Source: Citrobacter youngae ATCC 29220
Lineage (GTDB): Bacteria > Pseudomonadota > Gammaproteobacteria > Enterobacterales > Enterobacteriaceae
Length of the DNA: 64,000 nucleotides
NCBI RefSeq assembly: GCF_000155975.1
Contig: NZ_GG730299.1
Coordinates: 1,708,734-1,772,733, forward strand
Direction of reading: 5' to 3'
The translations under genes and the position numbers were made by a program. Positions 17,838-28,508 of this stretch are shown here, piece by piece. Below the pieces are notes generated by a model. The model searched no databases. It was not told where the DNA came from and saw nothing but the letters and a program-made list of their open reading frames with translations. How positions within the stretch are numbered: the first letter of the stretch is position 1; every line of letters starts with the position of its first letter.

Positions 17838-18767
17838 TTATTGCTCTAGCGCCGCAGACAGTGCCGCCGGCTCATTCAGTGCCGAAGCAGTCAGGGTGTC
17901 AACAATACGTTTCGTCAACCCGGTGAGAACTTTACCCGGACCAACTTCGTACAGGTGCTCTACGCCCTGGGATGCCATAAATTCAACGGTTTTAGTCCAC
18001 TGAACCGGGCTGTACAGCTGTCGAACCAGCGCATCGCGAATTGCGTCTGCAGTAGTTTCACACTTCACGTCGACGTTGTTCACAACCGGAACGGTCGGCG
18101 CGTTAAAGGTAATTTTTTGCAGCTCAACGGCCAGTTTCTCAGCGGCAGGCTTCATCAGCGCGCAGTGAGAAGGCACGCTGACCGGCAGCGGCAGCGCACG
18201 CTTGGCGCCAGCGGCTTTACAGGCCGCGCCCGCACGTTCTACGGCTTCTTTATGCCCGGCGATAACCACCTGGCCCGGCGAGTTGAAGTTAACCGGAGAA
18301 ACGACCTGCCCTTCGGCAGACTCTTCACACGCTTTAGCGATAGCAGCGTCGTCCAGACCGATAATCGCAGACATGCCGCCAGTTCCTTCCGGAACCGCTT
18401 CCTGCATAAATTTGCCGCGCAGCTCAACCAGACGTACGGCATCGGCAAAGCCGATAACGCCCGCGCACACCAGCGCAGAGTATTCGCCCAGGCTGTGGCC
18501 TGCCATCAGCGCAGGAGTTTTACCCCCCTGCTGCTGCCATACGCGATACAGCGCAACAGATGCGGTCAACAGCGCTGGCTGCGTCTGCCAGGTTTTATTC
18601 AATTCTTCTGCCGGACCTTGCTGAGTCAGCGCCCACAGATCATAGCCCAGCGCAGCTGATGCTTCAGCAAAAGTTTCTTCAACAATTGGGTAGTTTGCTG
18701 CCATTTCAGACAACATCCCAACGGTCTGGGAACCTTGCCCCGGAAACACAAATGCAAATTGCGTCAT
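17838..18767 (-). CDS. fabD: Malonyl-CoA:ACP transacylase
   Basis: The 309-residue protein moves malonyl from CoA to ACP, supplying the extender unit. The nucleophile elbow GHSLGEY places Ser92, and the partner His is in PSHCALM near residue 201. It is 15 bases downstream of fabH and 12 upstream of fabG in the fab operon. Confidence 0.99.
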   Translation of the reverse strand: MTQFAFVFPGQGSQTVGMLSEMAANYPIVEETFAEASAALGYDLWALTQQGPAEELNKTWQTQPALLTASVALYRVWQQQGGKTPALMAGHSLGEYSALVCAGVIGFADAVRLVELRGKFMQEAVPEGTGGMSAIIGLDDAAIAKACEESAEGQVVSPVNFNSPGQVVIAGHKEAVERAGAACKAAGAKRALPLPVSVPSHCALMKPAAEKLAVELQKITFNAPTVPVVNNVDVKCETTADAIRDALVRQLYSPVQWTKTVEFMASQGVEHLYEVGPGKVLTGLTKRIVDTLTASALNEPAALSAALEQ

Positions 18768-18782
18768 GTTAAAATCCTTATA

Positions 18783-19736
18783 CTAGAAACGAACCAGCGC
18801 GGAGCCCCAGGTGAATCCACCCCCGAAGGCTTCAAGCAATATTAACTGCCCGGCTTTAATACGTCCGTCGCGGACGGCTTCGTCCAGTGCGCACGGTACG
18901 GAAGCGGCAGATGTATTGCCATGTCTGTCCAGCGTCACGACGACATTATCCATCGACATGCCAAGCTTTTTCGCTGTCGCGCTGATAATGCGAAGGTTTG
19001 CCTGATGCGGCACCAGCCAGTCCAGCGCAGAACGGTCGAGATTATTTGCTTCCAGCGTCTCATCAACGATGTGGGCAAGCTCGGTCACCGCGACTTTAAA
19101 TACTTCATTACCCGCCATCGTCAGGTGGATCGGGTTATCCGGATTCACGCGATCGGCGTTAGGCAGCGTCAACAGCTCACCGTAGCGGCCATCAGCGTGC
19201 AGATGCGTGGAGAGAATGCCTGGCTCTTCTGATGCGCTCAGGACAACCGCCCCTGCGCCATCGCCAAAAATAATGATCGTCCCGCGATCGGTTGGATCAC
19301 AGGTGCGAGCCAGGACATCGGACCCCACGACCAGGGCGTGCTTCACTGCGCCAGACTTAACGTACTGGTCGGCAACGCTCAGAGCATAGGTAAAACCGGC
19401 GCAAGCGGCCGCAACGTCAAACGCCGGACAGCCCTTGATGCCCAGCATACTTTGGATCTGGCATGCCGCGCTTGGGAATGCGTGGGTGGATGATGTGGTT
19501 GCAACCACAATCAGACCAATTTCTTCTTTGTCGATGCCCGCCATTTCCAGCGCACGGTTTGCAGCGGCAAAACCCATCGTCGCAACTGTTTCATTTGGCG
19601 CTGCAATATGGCGTTCACGGATACCTGTACGAGTGACAATCCACTCATCAGACGTCTCGACCATTTTTTCCAAATCGGCGTTAGTACGCACTTGTTCAGG
19701 CAGATAGCTGCCGGTACCAATAATCTTCGTATACAT
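18783..19736 (-). CDS. fabH: 3-oxoacyl-[ACP] synthase III
   Basis: The 317-residue enzyme starts fatty acid synthesis by condensing acetyl-CoA with malonyl-ACP. The triad is visible: Cys112 in [10 protein letters not shown], His in [11 protein letters not shown] (about 244) and Asn in RHGNTSAAS (about 274). It follows plsX by 77 bases. Confidence 0.99.
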   Translation of the reverse strand: MYTKIIGTGSYLPEQVRTNADLEKMVETSDEWIVTRTGIRERHIAAPNETVATMGFAAANRALEMAGIDKEEIGLIVVATTSSTHAFPSAACQIQSMLGIKGCPAFDVAAACAGFTYALSVADQYVKSGAVKHALVVGSDVLARTCDPTDRGTIIIFGDGAGAVVLSASEEPGILSTHLHADGRYGELLTLPNADRVNPDNPIHLTMAGNEVFKVAVTELAHIVDETLEANNLDRSALDWLVPHQANLRIISATAKKLGMSMDNVVVTLDRHGNTSAASVPCALDEAVRDGRIKAGQLILLEAFGGGFTWGSALVRF

Positions 19737-19813
19737 GTACGCTCAGTCACTTTTTGGTTATATACCGCCACGAGCAAAACGCTGGTACGCTGACAGCATT
19801 CACAAACGCACTA

Positions 19814-20893
19814 TTATCTGTGCGCCCGCGAAGTTGCGCTTTCGCCATCGTCCAGCAGTTCGAATCCAGCTGGGTATACAGATTCCAGGCGAGCGGCAAT
19901 TCGCTGAGGAACTTGTCGCTGCACCGCCTGCACTGCCTGTTCAATCGCGACCTCAAATGCTCGCTGATTAGCCGCACCATGACTCTTAATCACCGTGCCG
20001 CGCAATCCTAACAGACAGGCGCCATTGTACTGGTCGGGGTTGAGGTGACTAAATCGCCTTGTCAGGCTTTTTTGTAACCAACGTTTTAATAAAAGCAGCC
20101 ACCACGACCGTTTTTTGCCCTCACCCTGAGATTTCAGCAGTGAAAGGAACATTCTGACAACGCCTTCCATCGTCTTTAATGTGACATTACCTGTAAAGCC
20201 GTCACAGACCAGCACATCGGTTTTGCCGGTCAGTAACTCATTGGCTTCAAGATAGCCTATATAATTAATGGAAGGGATTGTTTTTAGCACCGCAGAAGCA
20301 TCCCGAATACTGTCGAGACCTTTAGTTTCTTCTTCACCGATGTTGAGCAACGCAACGCGGGGATTGGCAATCCCAACGACTTCTTCTGCCAGCACGGAAC
20401 CCATGACGGCAAATTGCACCAACATCGTGCTATCGCAATCCACGTTGGCGCCTAAATCCAGCACCACCGTTTTGCCCTTTTGCTGATGCGGCAACACCGT
20501 CACCAGCGCCGGACGCTCAATACCCTCAAGGGGTTTGAGCAATAACTTCGCAAGTCCCATTAGCGCGCCCGTATTACCGGCGCTCACGCAGGCTTGCGCT
20601 CGACCTTCTTTCACGAGCTCCAGGGCAACACGCATTGAGCTTCCGCGACTGGCGCGAATAGCCTGCGAGGGCCGGGCATCACTGGCAATAACTGACTGAG
20701 CAGGGATAATCTGCAGACGTGAACGTTGTTCGAAGTCAGCTTTGGCAAGTAATGGCGTGATTGTATCGGGATCCCCGACTAAAAGAAGTGTGAGTTGCGA
20801 ATTAGAATTCAGTGCCTGCAATGCTGCAGGCACTGTCACGGTAGGGCCAAAATCTCCCCCCATGACATCTAACGCCAGGGTTAGACGTGTCAA
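19814..20893 (-). CDS. plsX: Phosphate acyltransferase PlsX
   Basis: The 359-residue protein makes acyl-phosphate from acyl-ACP for phospholipid synthesis at the inner membrane surface. Family motifs include DVMGGDFGP at the N terminus, [13 protein letters not shown] and [11 protein letters not shown]. The start matching E. coli PlsX is a TTG at 20893 with no strong Shine-Dalgarno, so low translation or coupling to upstream rpmF is likely. It ends three residues longer than K-12 PlsX, in a variable tail. Confidence 0.97.
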   Translation of the reverse strand: MTRLTLALDVMGGDFGPTVTVPAALQALNSNSQLTLLLVGDPDTITPLLAKADFEQRSRLQIIPAQSVIASDARPSQAIRASRGSSMRVALELVKEGRAQACVSAGNTGALMGLAKLLLKPLEGIERPALVTVLPHQQKGKTVVLDLGANVDCDSTMLVQFAVMGSVLAEEVVGIANPRVALLNIGEEETKGLDSIRDASAVLKTIPSINYIGYLEANELLTGKTDVLVCDGFTGNVTLKTMEGVVRMFLSLLKSQGEGKKRSWWLLLLKRWLQKSLTRRFSHLNPDQYNGACLLGLRGTVIKSHGAANQRAFEVAIEQAVQAVQRQVPQRIAARLESVYPAGFELLDDGESATSRAHR

Positions 20894-20918
20894 GGTATCG
20901 TCGCTGCCCGGTTAGGTG

Positions 20919-20940
20919 TTTCCCCAGTTACCCGGGGAAA
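20919..20940 (-). other. Hairpin between rpmF and plsX
   Basis: A 7-bp stem TTTCCCC / GGGGAAA with an 8-base loop lies in the 122-base gap upstream of the weak TTG start of plsX. No T-run follows. It may act as a processing or attenuation site. Confidence 0.4.
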
Positions 20941-21015
20941 GCCTCACTAAGCTTCATCACGCGCGTACTCGTTGTCTTTCTCACCGAAGCGGGAAAGCCA
21001 TTGAGTCATGCGTGA

Positions 21016-21201
<186 letters not shown>

Positions 21202-21205
21202 TCAA

Positions 21206-21739
<534 letters not shown>

Positions 21740-21924
21740 TTAACTTTGTAACGTCATATAGTCAAAGAAAAAGGCAGCCTGAGGTTGCCTTTTGCCAATA
21801 ATTCGCACACATTGCGGGTCATCGACTTAAAATCGCTCAAGACAAGCCCTTACAGCCAGCTTGTAGGACGAAGTCCATAGTTTAAAATGGCTCTCATCAA
21901 TACGCTATATGCGGGGGAAAAAAT

Positions 21925-22509
21925 ATGCCTCAACTGATACTTGCCTCTACCTCTCCCTGGCGTCGCGCTTTACTTGAAAAACTGGCAATTCCGTTCGAAT
22001 GCGCGGCCCCGGAGGTGGATGAAACGCCGTTACCGGGCGAAGCGCCGCGCCATTTAGTCTTACGGCTGGCGCAAAAAAAAGCGCAATCTCTCGCCCACCG
22101 TTATCCAGCGCATCTGATTATTGGCTCCGATCAAATTTGTGTGCTTGATGGTGAAATAACCGGCAAACCATTAACAGAAGAAAACGCACGCCAACAATTA
22201 CTCAAAGCCAGTGGCAATATTGTGACGTTTTACACCGGACTGGCGCTTTATAATTCGGCAACCGGACATTTACAAACGGAGGTCGAGCCGTTCGACGTCC
22301 ATTTTCGTCATTTAAGCGAATCGGAAATTGATGATTACCTGCGCAAAGAACGCCCGCTACATTGTGCCGGTAGTTTTAAAAGCGAGGGATTAGGCATTGC
22401 ACTGTTCGAGCGTCTTGAGGGCCGCGATCCAAACACGCTGATCGGCCTGCCGCTGATCGCGTTGTGTCAAATGCTGCGTCGGGAAGATATGAACCCGCTG
22501 AAAGCCTGA
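21925..22509 (+). CDS. yceF: 7-methyl-GTP pyrophosphatase (Maf family)
   Basis: The 194-residue Maf-family protein hydrolyses m7GTP and similar modified nucleotides to keep them out of RNA. Family motifs seen: [10 protein letters not shown] at the N terminus (phosphate binding), GSDQICV with the catalytic Asp near residue 70, GKP, and KSEGLGI. It is divergent from yceD and convergent with rluC. Confidence 0.97.
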   Translation: MPQLILASTSPWRRALLEKLAIPFECAAPEVDETPLPGEAPRHLVLRLAQKKAQSLAHRYPAHLIIGSDQICVLDGEITGKPLTEENARQQLLKASGNIVTFYTGLALYNSATGHLQTEVEPFDVHFRHLSESEIDDYLRKERPLHCAGSFKSEGLGIALFERLEGRDPNTLIGLPLIALCQMLRREDMNPLKA

Positions 22510-22538
22510 TTGATAAGTTACGGCACAGGCAAAATCCC

Positions 22539-22611
22539 GTAGGCCGGATAAGCACAGCGCCATCAGGCGGAAAGATGCCGGATGGCGACGAAAACGTCTT
22601 ATCCGGCCTAC
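22539..22611. repeat. REP pair (BIME) between yceF and rluC
   Basis: Perfect 14-bp inverted termini GTAGGCCGGATAAG and CTTATCCGGCCTAC enclose a second GCCGGATGGCG unit. This is the enterobacterial REP/BIME type, placed as usual between convergent genes where it can protect mRNA 3' ends. Confidence 0.93.
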
Positions 22612-22641
22612 AGGTTTAGCGCGATAAAATCACAACGCGCA

Positions 22642-23595
22642 TCAGGCTTTGCTGCGTAATACCTCGAGGCTGCGCTTCAACTGTTTATCCATCGGCGCTT
22701 CAATACGCATCACTTCACCCGTCCCCGGATGGGTGAATTTCAACGCCGCGGCATGCAGGAACAGTCTGTTCAGCCCGGTATCCGCCAGTTGCTTATCGAA
22801 CTCGCGGTCGCCATAGCGATCGTCAAAGGCAATCGGATGTCCGGCATATTGGGTATGCACACGAATCTGGTGTGTACGGCCTGTGACCGGGCTACAGCGC
22901 ACGAGCGTGGCAAACGCGTAGCGCTCCTCCACCTTAAAGCGTGTTTCCGACGGTTTTCCTTCCTGATTCACCCGCACGATACGCTCGCCGCTTTGCAGAA
23001 TGTTCTTTAACAGCGGCGCCTGCACGCTTTTAACATGCGACTGCCATTGGCCCCTCACCAGCGCCAGGTAGTCTTTCTGCATCCCTTTTTCACGCAGTTG
23101 TTCATGCAGCGAACGCAAGGCTGAGCGTTTTTTAGCAACCAGCAGCACGCCGGAGGTATCCCGGTCCAGGCGATGCACCAGTTCAAGGAAACGCGCTTCC
23201 GGACGTAACGCGCGTAAGCCCTCAATTACGCCAAAGCTTAATCCGCTTCCGCCATGGACGGCCGTTCCCGACGGTTTGTTAAGCACCAGAATATGATCAT
23301 CTTCATACAAAATGACATCCGTCAGCGCCGCCACTTTCTGGAGATTCGGGGAAATAGCCTCTTCTTCACGATCGGCGACACGTACAGGTGGAATACGCAC
23401 GATGTCCCCATCTTCGAGTTTATACTCGGGTTTAATGCGTTTTTTATTCACCCGCACTTCGCCTTTACGCAAAATACGATAAATCATACTTTTCGGCACA
23501 CCCTTGAGCTGGGTGCGCAAAAAGTTGTCGATGCGTTGCCCTGCTTCGTCGGCAGTAATGGCAACTGTTTTTACGGCTGGAGTCTCTGTTTTCAT
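22642..23595 (-). CDS. rluC: 23S rRNA pseudouridine(955/2504/2580) synthase
   Basis: The 317-residue enzyme isomerises three uridines of 23S rRNA. An N-terminal S4-like RNA-binding domain (about 20-80) precedes the RluA-type catalytic domain with Asp144 in HRLDRDTSG and the later GRTHQIRVH motif. The start at 23595 (MKTETP) follows homology; a 14-codon upstream extension is possible. It is divergent from rne. Confidence 0.97.
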   Translation of the reverse strand: MKTETPAVKTVAITADEAGQRIDNFLRTQLKGVPKSMIYRILRKGEVRVNKKRIKPEYKLEDGDIVRIPPVRVADREEEAISPNLQKVAALTDVILYEDDHILVLNKPSGTAVHGGSGLSFGVIEGLRALRPEARFLELVHRLDRDTSGVLLVAKKRSALRSLHEQLREKGMQKDYLALVRGQWQSHVKSVQAPLLKNILQSGERIVRVNQEGKPSETRFKVEERYAFATLVRCSPVTGRTHQIRVHTQYAGHPIAFDDRYGDREFDKQLADTGLNRLFLHAAALKFTHPGTGEVMRIEAPMDKQLKRSLEVLRSKA

Positions 23596-23770
23596 GGGGG
23601 CCGATTTTAAATAGCCATCAAGATTCGCGCCACACATTTTTCTATGCTTATATTAACTGCTATACCCTATTACTTCGGTTTGACATAGCCGATTTGGTGG
23701 TTATTAAACCAATCACTACGCGGAAGTGAAAAAACTGTGAGTAACCGGGTGATAAATGGCAAAAGTCATC

Positions 23771-23800
23771 TTGCTATAACGAGGTTAGCAGTGGAATAAT
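23771..23800 (+). promoter_or_regulatory. rne promoter
   Basis: TTGCTA (23771-23776), an 18-base spacer and AATAAT (23795-23800) predict a start near 23808, about 362 bases before the rne ATG. That equals the 361-nt leader known for E. coli rne. Confidence 0.75.
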
Positions 23801-23807
23801 GAGGTTG

Positions 23808-24169
23808 TTTCCGCGTTGAATCTTGTTAAAACAAGACCTTTTCCGGAATGACCCAATTTTGCCCGACCGATCATCAACGCAGCAATGGCGTAAGACGTAT
23901 TGATCTTTCAGGCAGTTAGCGGGCTGCGGGTTGCAGTCCTTACCGGTAATAAGGAAGCTTTTCTGGAGAGTAACACCCAGACTGTTCCCCTGATAATTGC
24001 GCTGTGTTTCCGTATGAAATACAGGCAACCGACACTCTGCGCCTCTTTGAGCTGACGATAACCGTGAGGTTGGCGACGCGAATAGACACGAGGCCATCGG
24101 TTCACACCCGGAAAGGCATTACTCTGCCCGCAGCTTAGTCGTCAATGTAAGAATAATGAGTAAGTTACG
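23808..24169 (+). promoter_or_regulatory. rne 5' untranslated autoregulatory leader
   Basis: The long leader is strongly conserved with E. coli, where hairpins bind RNase E so that the enzyme tunes decay of its own mRNA. A stem is visible around GCAGTTAGCGGGCTGCGGGTTGCA and others nearby. No credible protein is encoded on either strand; the antisense frame at 23774-24097 corresponds to the doubtful E. coli yceQ. Confidence 0.75.
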
Positions 24170-27100
24170 ATGAAAAGAATGTTAATTAACGCGACTCAGC
24201 AGGAAGAGTTGCGTGTCGCCCTTGTAGATGGGCAACGTCTGTACGATCTGGATATCGAAAGTCCTGGACACGAACAGAAAAAAGCCAACATCTATAAAGG
24301 TAAAATTACCCGTATTGAACCGAGTCTGGAAGCCGCTTTTGTTGATTACGGCGCTGAACGTCACGGTTTCCTTCCGTTAAAAGAAATTGCCCGCGAATAC
24401 TTCCCCGCTAGCTACAACTCCCATGGTCGTCCCAACATTAAAGACGTGTTGCGTGAAGGTCAGGAAGTTATCGTTCAGATCGATAAAGAAGAACGCGGCA
24501 ATAAAGGCGCTGCGCTGACCACCTTTATCAGCCTGGCGGGTAGCTATCTGGTTCTGATGCCGAACAACCCGCGCGCGGGCGGCATCTCCCGTCGTATTGA
24601 AGGCGACGACCGTACCGAATTAAAAGAAGCGCTGGCAAGCCTGGAACTGCCTGACGGCATGGGTCTTATCGTGCGTACCGCAGGCGTTGGTAAATCCGCC
24701 GAAGCGCTGCAGTGGGACCTGAGCTTCCGCCTGAAACACTGGGAAGCCATTCAAAAAGCGGCTGACAGCCGCCCTGCTCCGTTCCTGATCCACCAGGAAA
24801 GCAACGTCATCGTTCGCGCATTCCGCGACTATTTACGTCAGGATATCGGCGAAATCCTCATCGATAACCCTAAAGTCATGGAGATGGCGCGTCAGCACAT
24901 CGCCGCGCTGGGCCGTCCGGATTTCAGCAGCAAAATTAAACTGTACACCGGTGAAATTCCGCTGTTCAGCCACTATCAAATCGAGTCACAGATCGAGTCT
25001 GCGTTCCAGCGCGAAGTACGTCTGCCGTCCGGCGGCTCCATCGTTATCGACAGCACTGAAGCCCTTACCGCTATCGATATCAACTCCGCACGCGCAACCC
25101 GCGGTGGCGACATCGAAGAAACCGCGTTCAACACCAACCTTGAAGCTGCCGATGAAATTGCGCGTCAGCTGCGTCTGCGCGACCTCGGCGGCCTGATTGT
25201 TATCGACTTTATCGATATGACGCCGGTTCGCCACCAGCGCGCGGTTGAAAACCGTCTGCGCGAGGCCGTGCGCCAGGACCGGGCGCGTATTCAGATCAGC
25301 CATATTTCTCGCTTCGGCCTGCTGGAGATGTCCCGTCAGCGCCTGAGCCCGTCGCTGGGCGAGTCCAGCCATCACGTCTGCCCGCGCTGCTCCGGCACCG
25401 GTACCGTGCGTGATAACGAATCACTGTCGCTGTCTATTCTGCGTCTGATCGAAGAAGAAGCGCTGAAAGAGAATACCCAGGAAGTTCACGCCATTGTTCC
25501 TGTGCCGATCGCCTCTTATCTGCTCAACGAAAAGCGTACGGCGGTCAATGCCATCGAAACACGTCAGAATGGCGTGCGCTGTGTCATCGTGCCAAACGAT
25601 CAGATGGAAACCCCGCACTATTCCGTGCTGCGCGTGCGTAAAGGGGAAGAAACGCCAACCCTGAGCTACCTGCTGCCGAAATTGCACGAAGAAGCGATGG
25701 AATTGCCGTCCGAACAAGAATATGTCGAGCGTAAACAGCCAGAGCAGCCGGCGCTCGCGACCTTTGCTATGCCGGACGTGCCGCCAGCGCCAACCGTGCA
25801 GGAGCCAGCCGTTAAAGCCGCCGCGCCTAAAGCTGCTGTTGCTACCGCAGCAACAGACTCTCAGCCTGGTTTGATTAGCCGTTTCTTCAGCGCGCTGAAA
25901 TCCATCTTTGGTGGTAGCGAAGAAGTGAAGCCGGTTGAACAACCTGCGCCAAAAGCTGAAGAGAAGACGGAACGTCAGCAGGACCGTCGTAAACCGCGTC
26001 AAAACAATCGTCGCGATCGTAACGATCGTCGTGATAACCGCGATAGCCGTGGCGATCGTGATAATCGTAACGAACGTGCGGAAAACGGCGAAAACCGCGA
26101 CGACAATCGTCGTAACCGCCGTCAGGCTCAGCAGCAAAATGCGGAAGCCCGCGATAACCGCCAGCCGTCCAGCGATGTCGCTGACAAAGCGAAATCCGGC
26201 GATGAGCCGCAGACTCCGCGTCGCGAGCGTAACCGCCGCCGCAACGACGACAAGCGTCAGGCGCAGCAGGAAGTTAAAGAGCTGAACCAGGCTGAACAGC
26301 CGGTGCAGGATAGCGAGCAGGAAGAACGTGTACGTCAGCCTCAGACCCGCCGTAAACAGCGTCAGCTGAGCCAGAAAGTGCGTTATACGGACAGCGCAAC
26401 GGTTGAAGCCGACGTGGCAACTGCCGCTGTGGCAGCTGAGACCGTTGTCGCTCAATCCGCAGAGCAGTCCGTACCGGCGGCTCCGCGTACCGAACTGGCG
26501 AAAGTTGATCTGCCAGCCGTTGTTGCCCCTGAACAGGAAGACAACAGCGAAGCGCGTGATTCCAACGGTATGCCGCGTCGTTCCCGCCGTTCCCCTCGCC
26601 ATCTGCGCGTAAGCGGTCAGCGTCGTCGTCGTTACCGTGACGAGCGTTATCCGGTTCAGTCGCCAATGCCGTTGACCGTCGCCTGTGCTTCTCCTGAATT
26701 AGCGTCCGGTAAAGTATGGATCCGCTACCCTGTCGTTCGCCCTCAGGATCAGCAGGTTGAAGAACAACGCGAGCAGGAAGTACACCATCAGCAGACTGCC
26801 CCGGCAGCGATAGAGCCTCAGGTTGCTGCCGCCGCCGTTGAGCAGATTGTTGACACCCCTGCGCCGGTTGAAACCGTGCAGCCAGAGGTGGTTGTAGCCG
26901 AACCTCAGGTTGCCGTTGTTGAGACCACGCATCCGGAAGTTATTGCTACCCCGGTCGAGGAACAACCGCAAATCATCGCGGAATCCGACGCGCCTGTAGC
27001 GGAAGAAATCGCCGCTGAAGCTGAACCTGTAGTTGAAGCTGCGGCTGAAGTCGAGGCGAAAGCGGCTGCGGAAACCGTTGCCTCCGAGCCTGAGGTGGTT

Positions 27101-27421
27101 GAAGACGTTGCGGAAGCTGCGCCGACTGTGGAAGAAGTCGCTGCGCCGCAGGAAGTTCAGGAACCTGTTGCAGCGCCGGTGGTAGAAGCGGAGATCGTTA
27201 AGGCTGAAGTCGTCGCAACGAGCGTTAACGCTGAACACCTTCACAGCCATGCGACCGCGCCGATGACCCGTGCACCGGCGCCGGAATATGTGCCAGAAGC
27301 GCCGCGTCATAGCGACTGGCAGCGTCCGGCGTTCGCCTTTGAAGGTAAAGGCGCAGCAGGCGGACACAGCGCCACGCATCACGCCACTGCGCCAGCAACG
27401 CGCCCGCAGTCGGTTGAATAA
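24170..27421 (+). CDS. rne: Ribonuclease E
   Basis: The 1083-residue endoribonuclease initiates most mRNA decay and matures rRNA and tRNA. The catalytic half (1-530) has the S1 domain, DNase-I-like site with the aspartates of TAIDINSA and VIDFIDMT (303 and 346 in E. coli numbering), and the zinc link CPRC. The disordered C-terminal half carries the amphipathic membrane anchor [15 protein letters not shown] (about 567-582), arginine-rich RNA-binding runs (about 600-720), and the degradosome scaffold ending with the PNPase-binding tail. It is about 22 residues longer than K-12 RNase E, with the difference in the Ala/Val/Glu-rich linker. Confidence 0.99.
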   Translation: MKRMLINATQQEELRVALVDGQRLYDLDIESPGHEQKKANIYKGKITRIEPSLEAAFVDYGAERHGFLPLKEIAREYFPASYNSHGRPNIKDVLREGQEVIVQIDKEERGNKGAALTTFISLAGSYLVLMPNNPRAGGISRRIEGDDRTELKEALASLELPDGMGLIVRTAGVGKSAEALQWDLSFRLKHWEAIQKAADSRPAPFLIHQESNVIVRAFRDYLRQDIGEILIDNPKVMEMARQHIAALGRPDFSSKIKLYTGEIPLFSHYQIESQIESAFQREVRLPSGGSIVIDSTEALTAIDINSARATRGGDIEETAFNTNLEAADEIARQLRLRDLGGLIVIDFIDMTPVRHQRAVENRLREAVRQDRARIQISHISRFGLLEMSRQRLSPSLGESSHHVCPRCSGTGTVRDNESLSLSILRLIEEEALKENTQEVHAIVPVPIASYLLNEKRTAVNAIETRQNGVRCVIVPNDQMETPHYSVLRVRKGEETPTLSYLLPKLHEEAMELPSEQEYVERKQPEQPALATFAMPDVPPAPTVQEPAVKAAAPKAAVATAATDSQPGLISRFFSALKSIFGGSEEVKPVEQPAPKAEEKTERQQDRRKPRQNNRRDRNDRRDNRDSRGDRDNRNERAENGENRDDNRRNRRQAQQQNAEARDNRQPSSDVADKAKSGDEPQTPRRERNRRRNDDKRQAQQEVKELNQAEQPVQDSEQEERVRQPQTRRKQRQLSQKVRYTDSATVEADVATAAVAAETVVAQSAEQSVPAAPRTELAKVDLPAVVAPEQEDNSEARDSNGMPRRSRRSPRHLRVSGQRRRRYRDERYPVQSPMPLTVACASPELASGKVWIRYPVVRPQDQQVEEQREQEVHHQQTAPAAIEPQVAAAAVEQIVDTPAPVETVQPEVVVAEPQVAVVETTHPEVIATPVEEQPQIIAESDAPVAEEIAAEAEPVVEAAAEVEAKAAAETVASEPEVVEDVAEAAPTVEEVAAPQEVQEPVAAPVVEAEIVKAEVVATSVNAEHLHSHATAPMTRAPAPEYVPEAPRHSDWQRPAFAFEGKGAAGGHSATHHATAPATRPQSVE

Positions 27422-27437
27422 GCCATAATCCCCATCA

Positions 27438-27465
27438 AAGCCGACCTTAGGGTCGGCTTTTTTTT
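27438..27465 (+). terminator. rne terminator
   Basis: A perfect 9-bp stem AAGCCGACC / GGTCGGCTT with loop TTAG is followed by a run of eight T. The convergent LysR gene ends inside the loop. Confidence 0.92.
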
Positions 27466-28415
27466 GCATCGGCTACGCGTTTCATCCCGCTTAACTGTGG
27501 CATGACATCCTTCATTAACGCTAAAAATTTGCGCAACCGGGTCGGATAGTAACGCGCCCAGGGATAAACCAAATGTACCGGCAACGACGCCGCATGCCAT
27601 TCGGGAAGCAGCAGAACTAAACGTCCACTGGCTATATCCTCTTCGACCATCCAGCTTGAAACAATAGTCACCCCCAGCCCGGCCAGCGCGGCATTTCTTG
27701 CCACATAGATACTGTCAGTACTTAATCTGGGTGCAATAGTCAGCGTGACGGGTTTATTACGCGGCTGGTGCAGCAATGAAACGCTGTGCTGAAAAAAGGT
27801 GTTCACTGCGATCCACGGTAGCGCGGATAACTGTTCAGGATGGGAAAGCTCGCCATACTGTTCCAGCAAAGCAGGGCTCGCCACCATGCTACGGGGAACT
27901 TCGGCCAGTAAAACGGAAACCGTGGCCGGATCGACTTCAGCGCCAACCCGAATCGCGCAATCGATGTTATCGCTCAGGAAATCAACGGTTTTATCGTTAA
28001 GCATCCACTCGACCGACAACTGTGGATAGCGGGAAAGAAACTGCAAAAGCGGCTCAAGGAGCTGTTGCTGGCCAAACGCATGCGGCGCCCGGACCCGCAG
28101 CATCCCCACCGGTTCATCTTCCTTGACGTTAAGTCCATCTTCCAGCGCCAGCCAGGCATCAATAATATTTTTGGCGTGCTGGTAACCACGTTCGCCATCG
28201 TCGGTCAACTTCATCGCATGGGTGGTACGCATGATCAGTTTCACACCCAGCAAGGTTTCCAGGGATTGCAGCCGTCGGCTAACGGTCGCTTGCGTTGTCC
28301 CCATCTGTTTGGCCGCTGCCGAAAGCGAACCTGCTTCAACGATGCGCACAAACGTGCGCATCAGTTCCACCCTATCTATACGTTCATTTCTTATCATTTT
28401 CAGTTTCTTCATACG
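27447..28415 (-). CDS. LysR-family transcriptional regulator
   Basis: This protein of about 322 residues has the LysR N-terminal winged helix (LMRTFVRIVEAGSLSAAAKQ, then TVSRRLQSLE) and a C-terminal effector domain. Start candidates are ATG 28415 (MKKLKM) and ATG 28400; a longer frame to 28487 runs into the divergent promoter. It is divergent from a major-facilitator gene 93 bases away, the usual layout of a LysR regulator and its target. The last codons (DAKKSRP) and the stop lie within the rne terminator hairpin. In E. coli K-12 rne and flgL are direct neighbours, so this gene and its partner are extra here. Confidence 0.93.
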   Translation of the reverse strand, partial: RMKKLKMIRNERIDRVELMRTFVRIVEAGSLSAAAKQMGTTQATVSRRLQSLETLLGVKLIMRTTHAMKLTDDGERGYQHAKNIIDAWLALEDGLNVKEDEPVGMLRVRAPHAFGQQQLLEPLLQFLSRYPQLSVEWMLNDKTVDFLSDNIDCAIRVGAEVDPATVSVLLAEVPRSMVASPALLEQYGELSHPEQLSALPWIAVNTFFQHSVSLLHQPRNKPVTLTIAPRLSTDSIYVARNAALAGLGVTIVSSWMVEEDIASGRLVLLLPEWHAASLPVHLVYPWARYYPTRLRKFLALMKDVMPQLSGMKRVADAKKSRP

Positions 28416-28508
28416 CCTGGCGTATAACTGTTTTACCACTGCGCTCGCTACCGCGCCACCCGCAGAAGGATAAAAATAGCCGCACATCCTGTGATTGAGG
28501 AATCATTT

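Noticed and set aside
23774-24097. 107-codon minus-strand frame resembling E. coli YceQ
   Set aside because: It is antisense to the rne leader. The conservation is explained by the regulatory RNA structure, not by a protein.
25421-26602. 393-codon minus-strand frame
   Set aside because: Antisense to rne; the long open frame and its Phe/Val/Thr repeats arise from the arginine-, glutamate- and alanine-rich codons of the RNase E tail.
26699-27469. 256-codon minus-strand frame rich in Arg, Phe and Asn
   Set aside because: Antisense to the repetitive C-terminal tail of rne.
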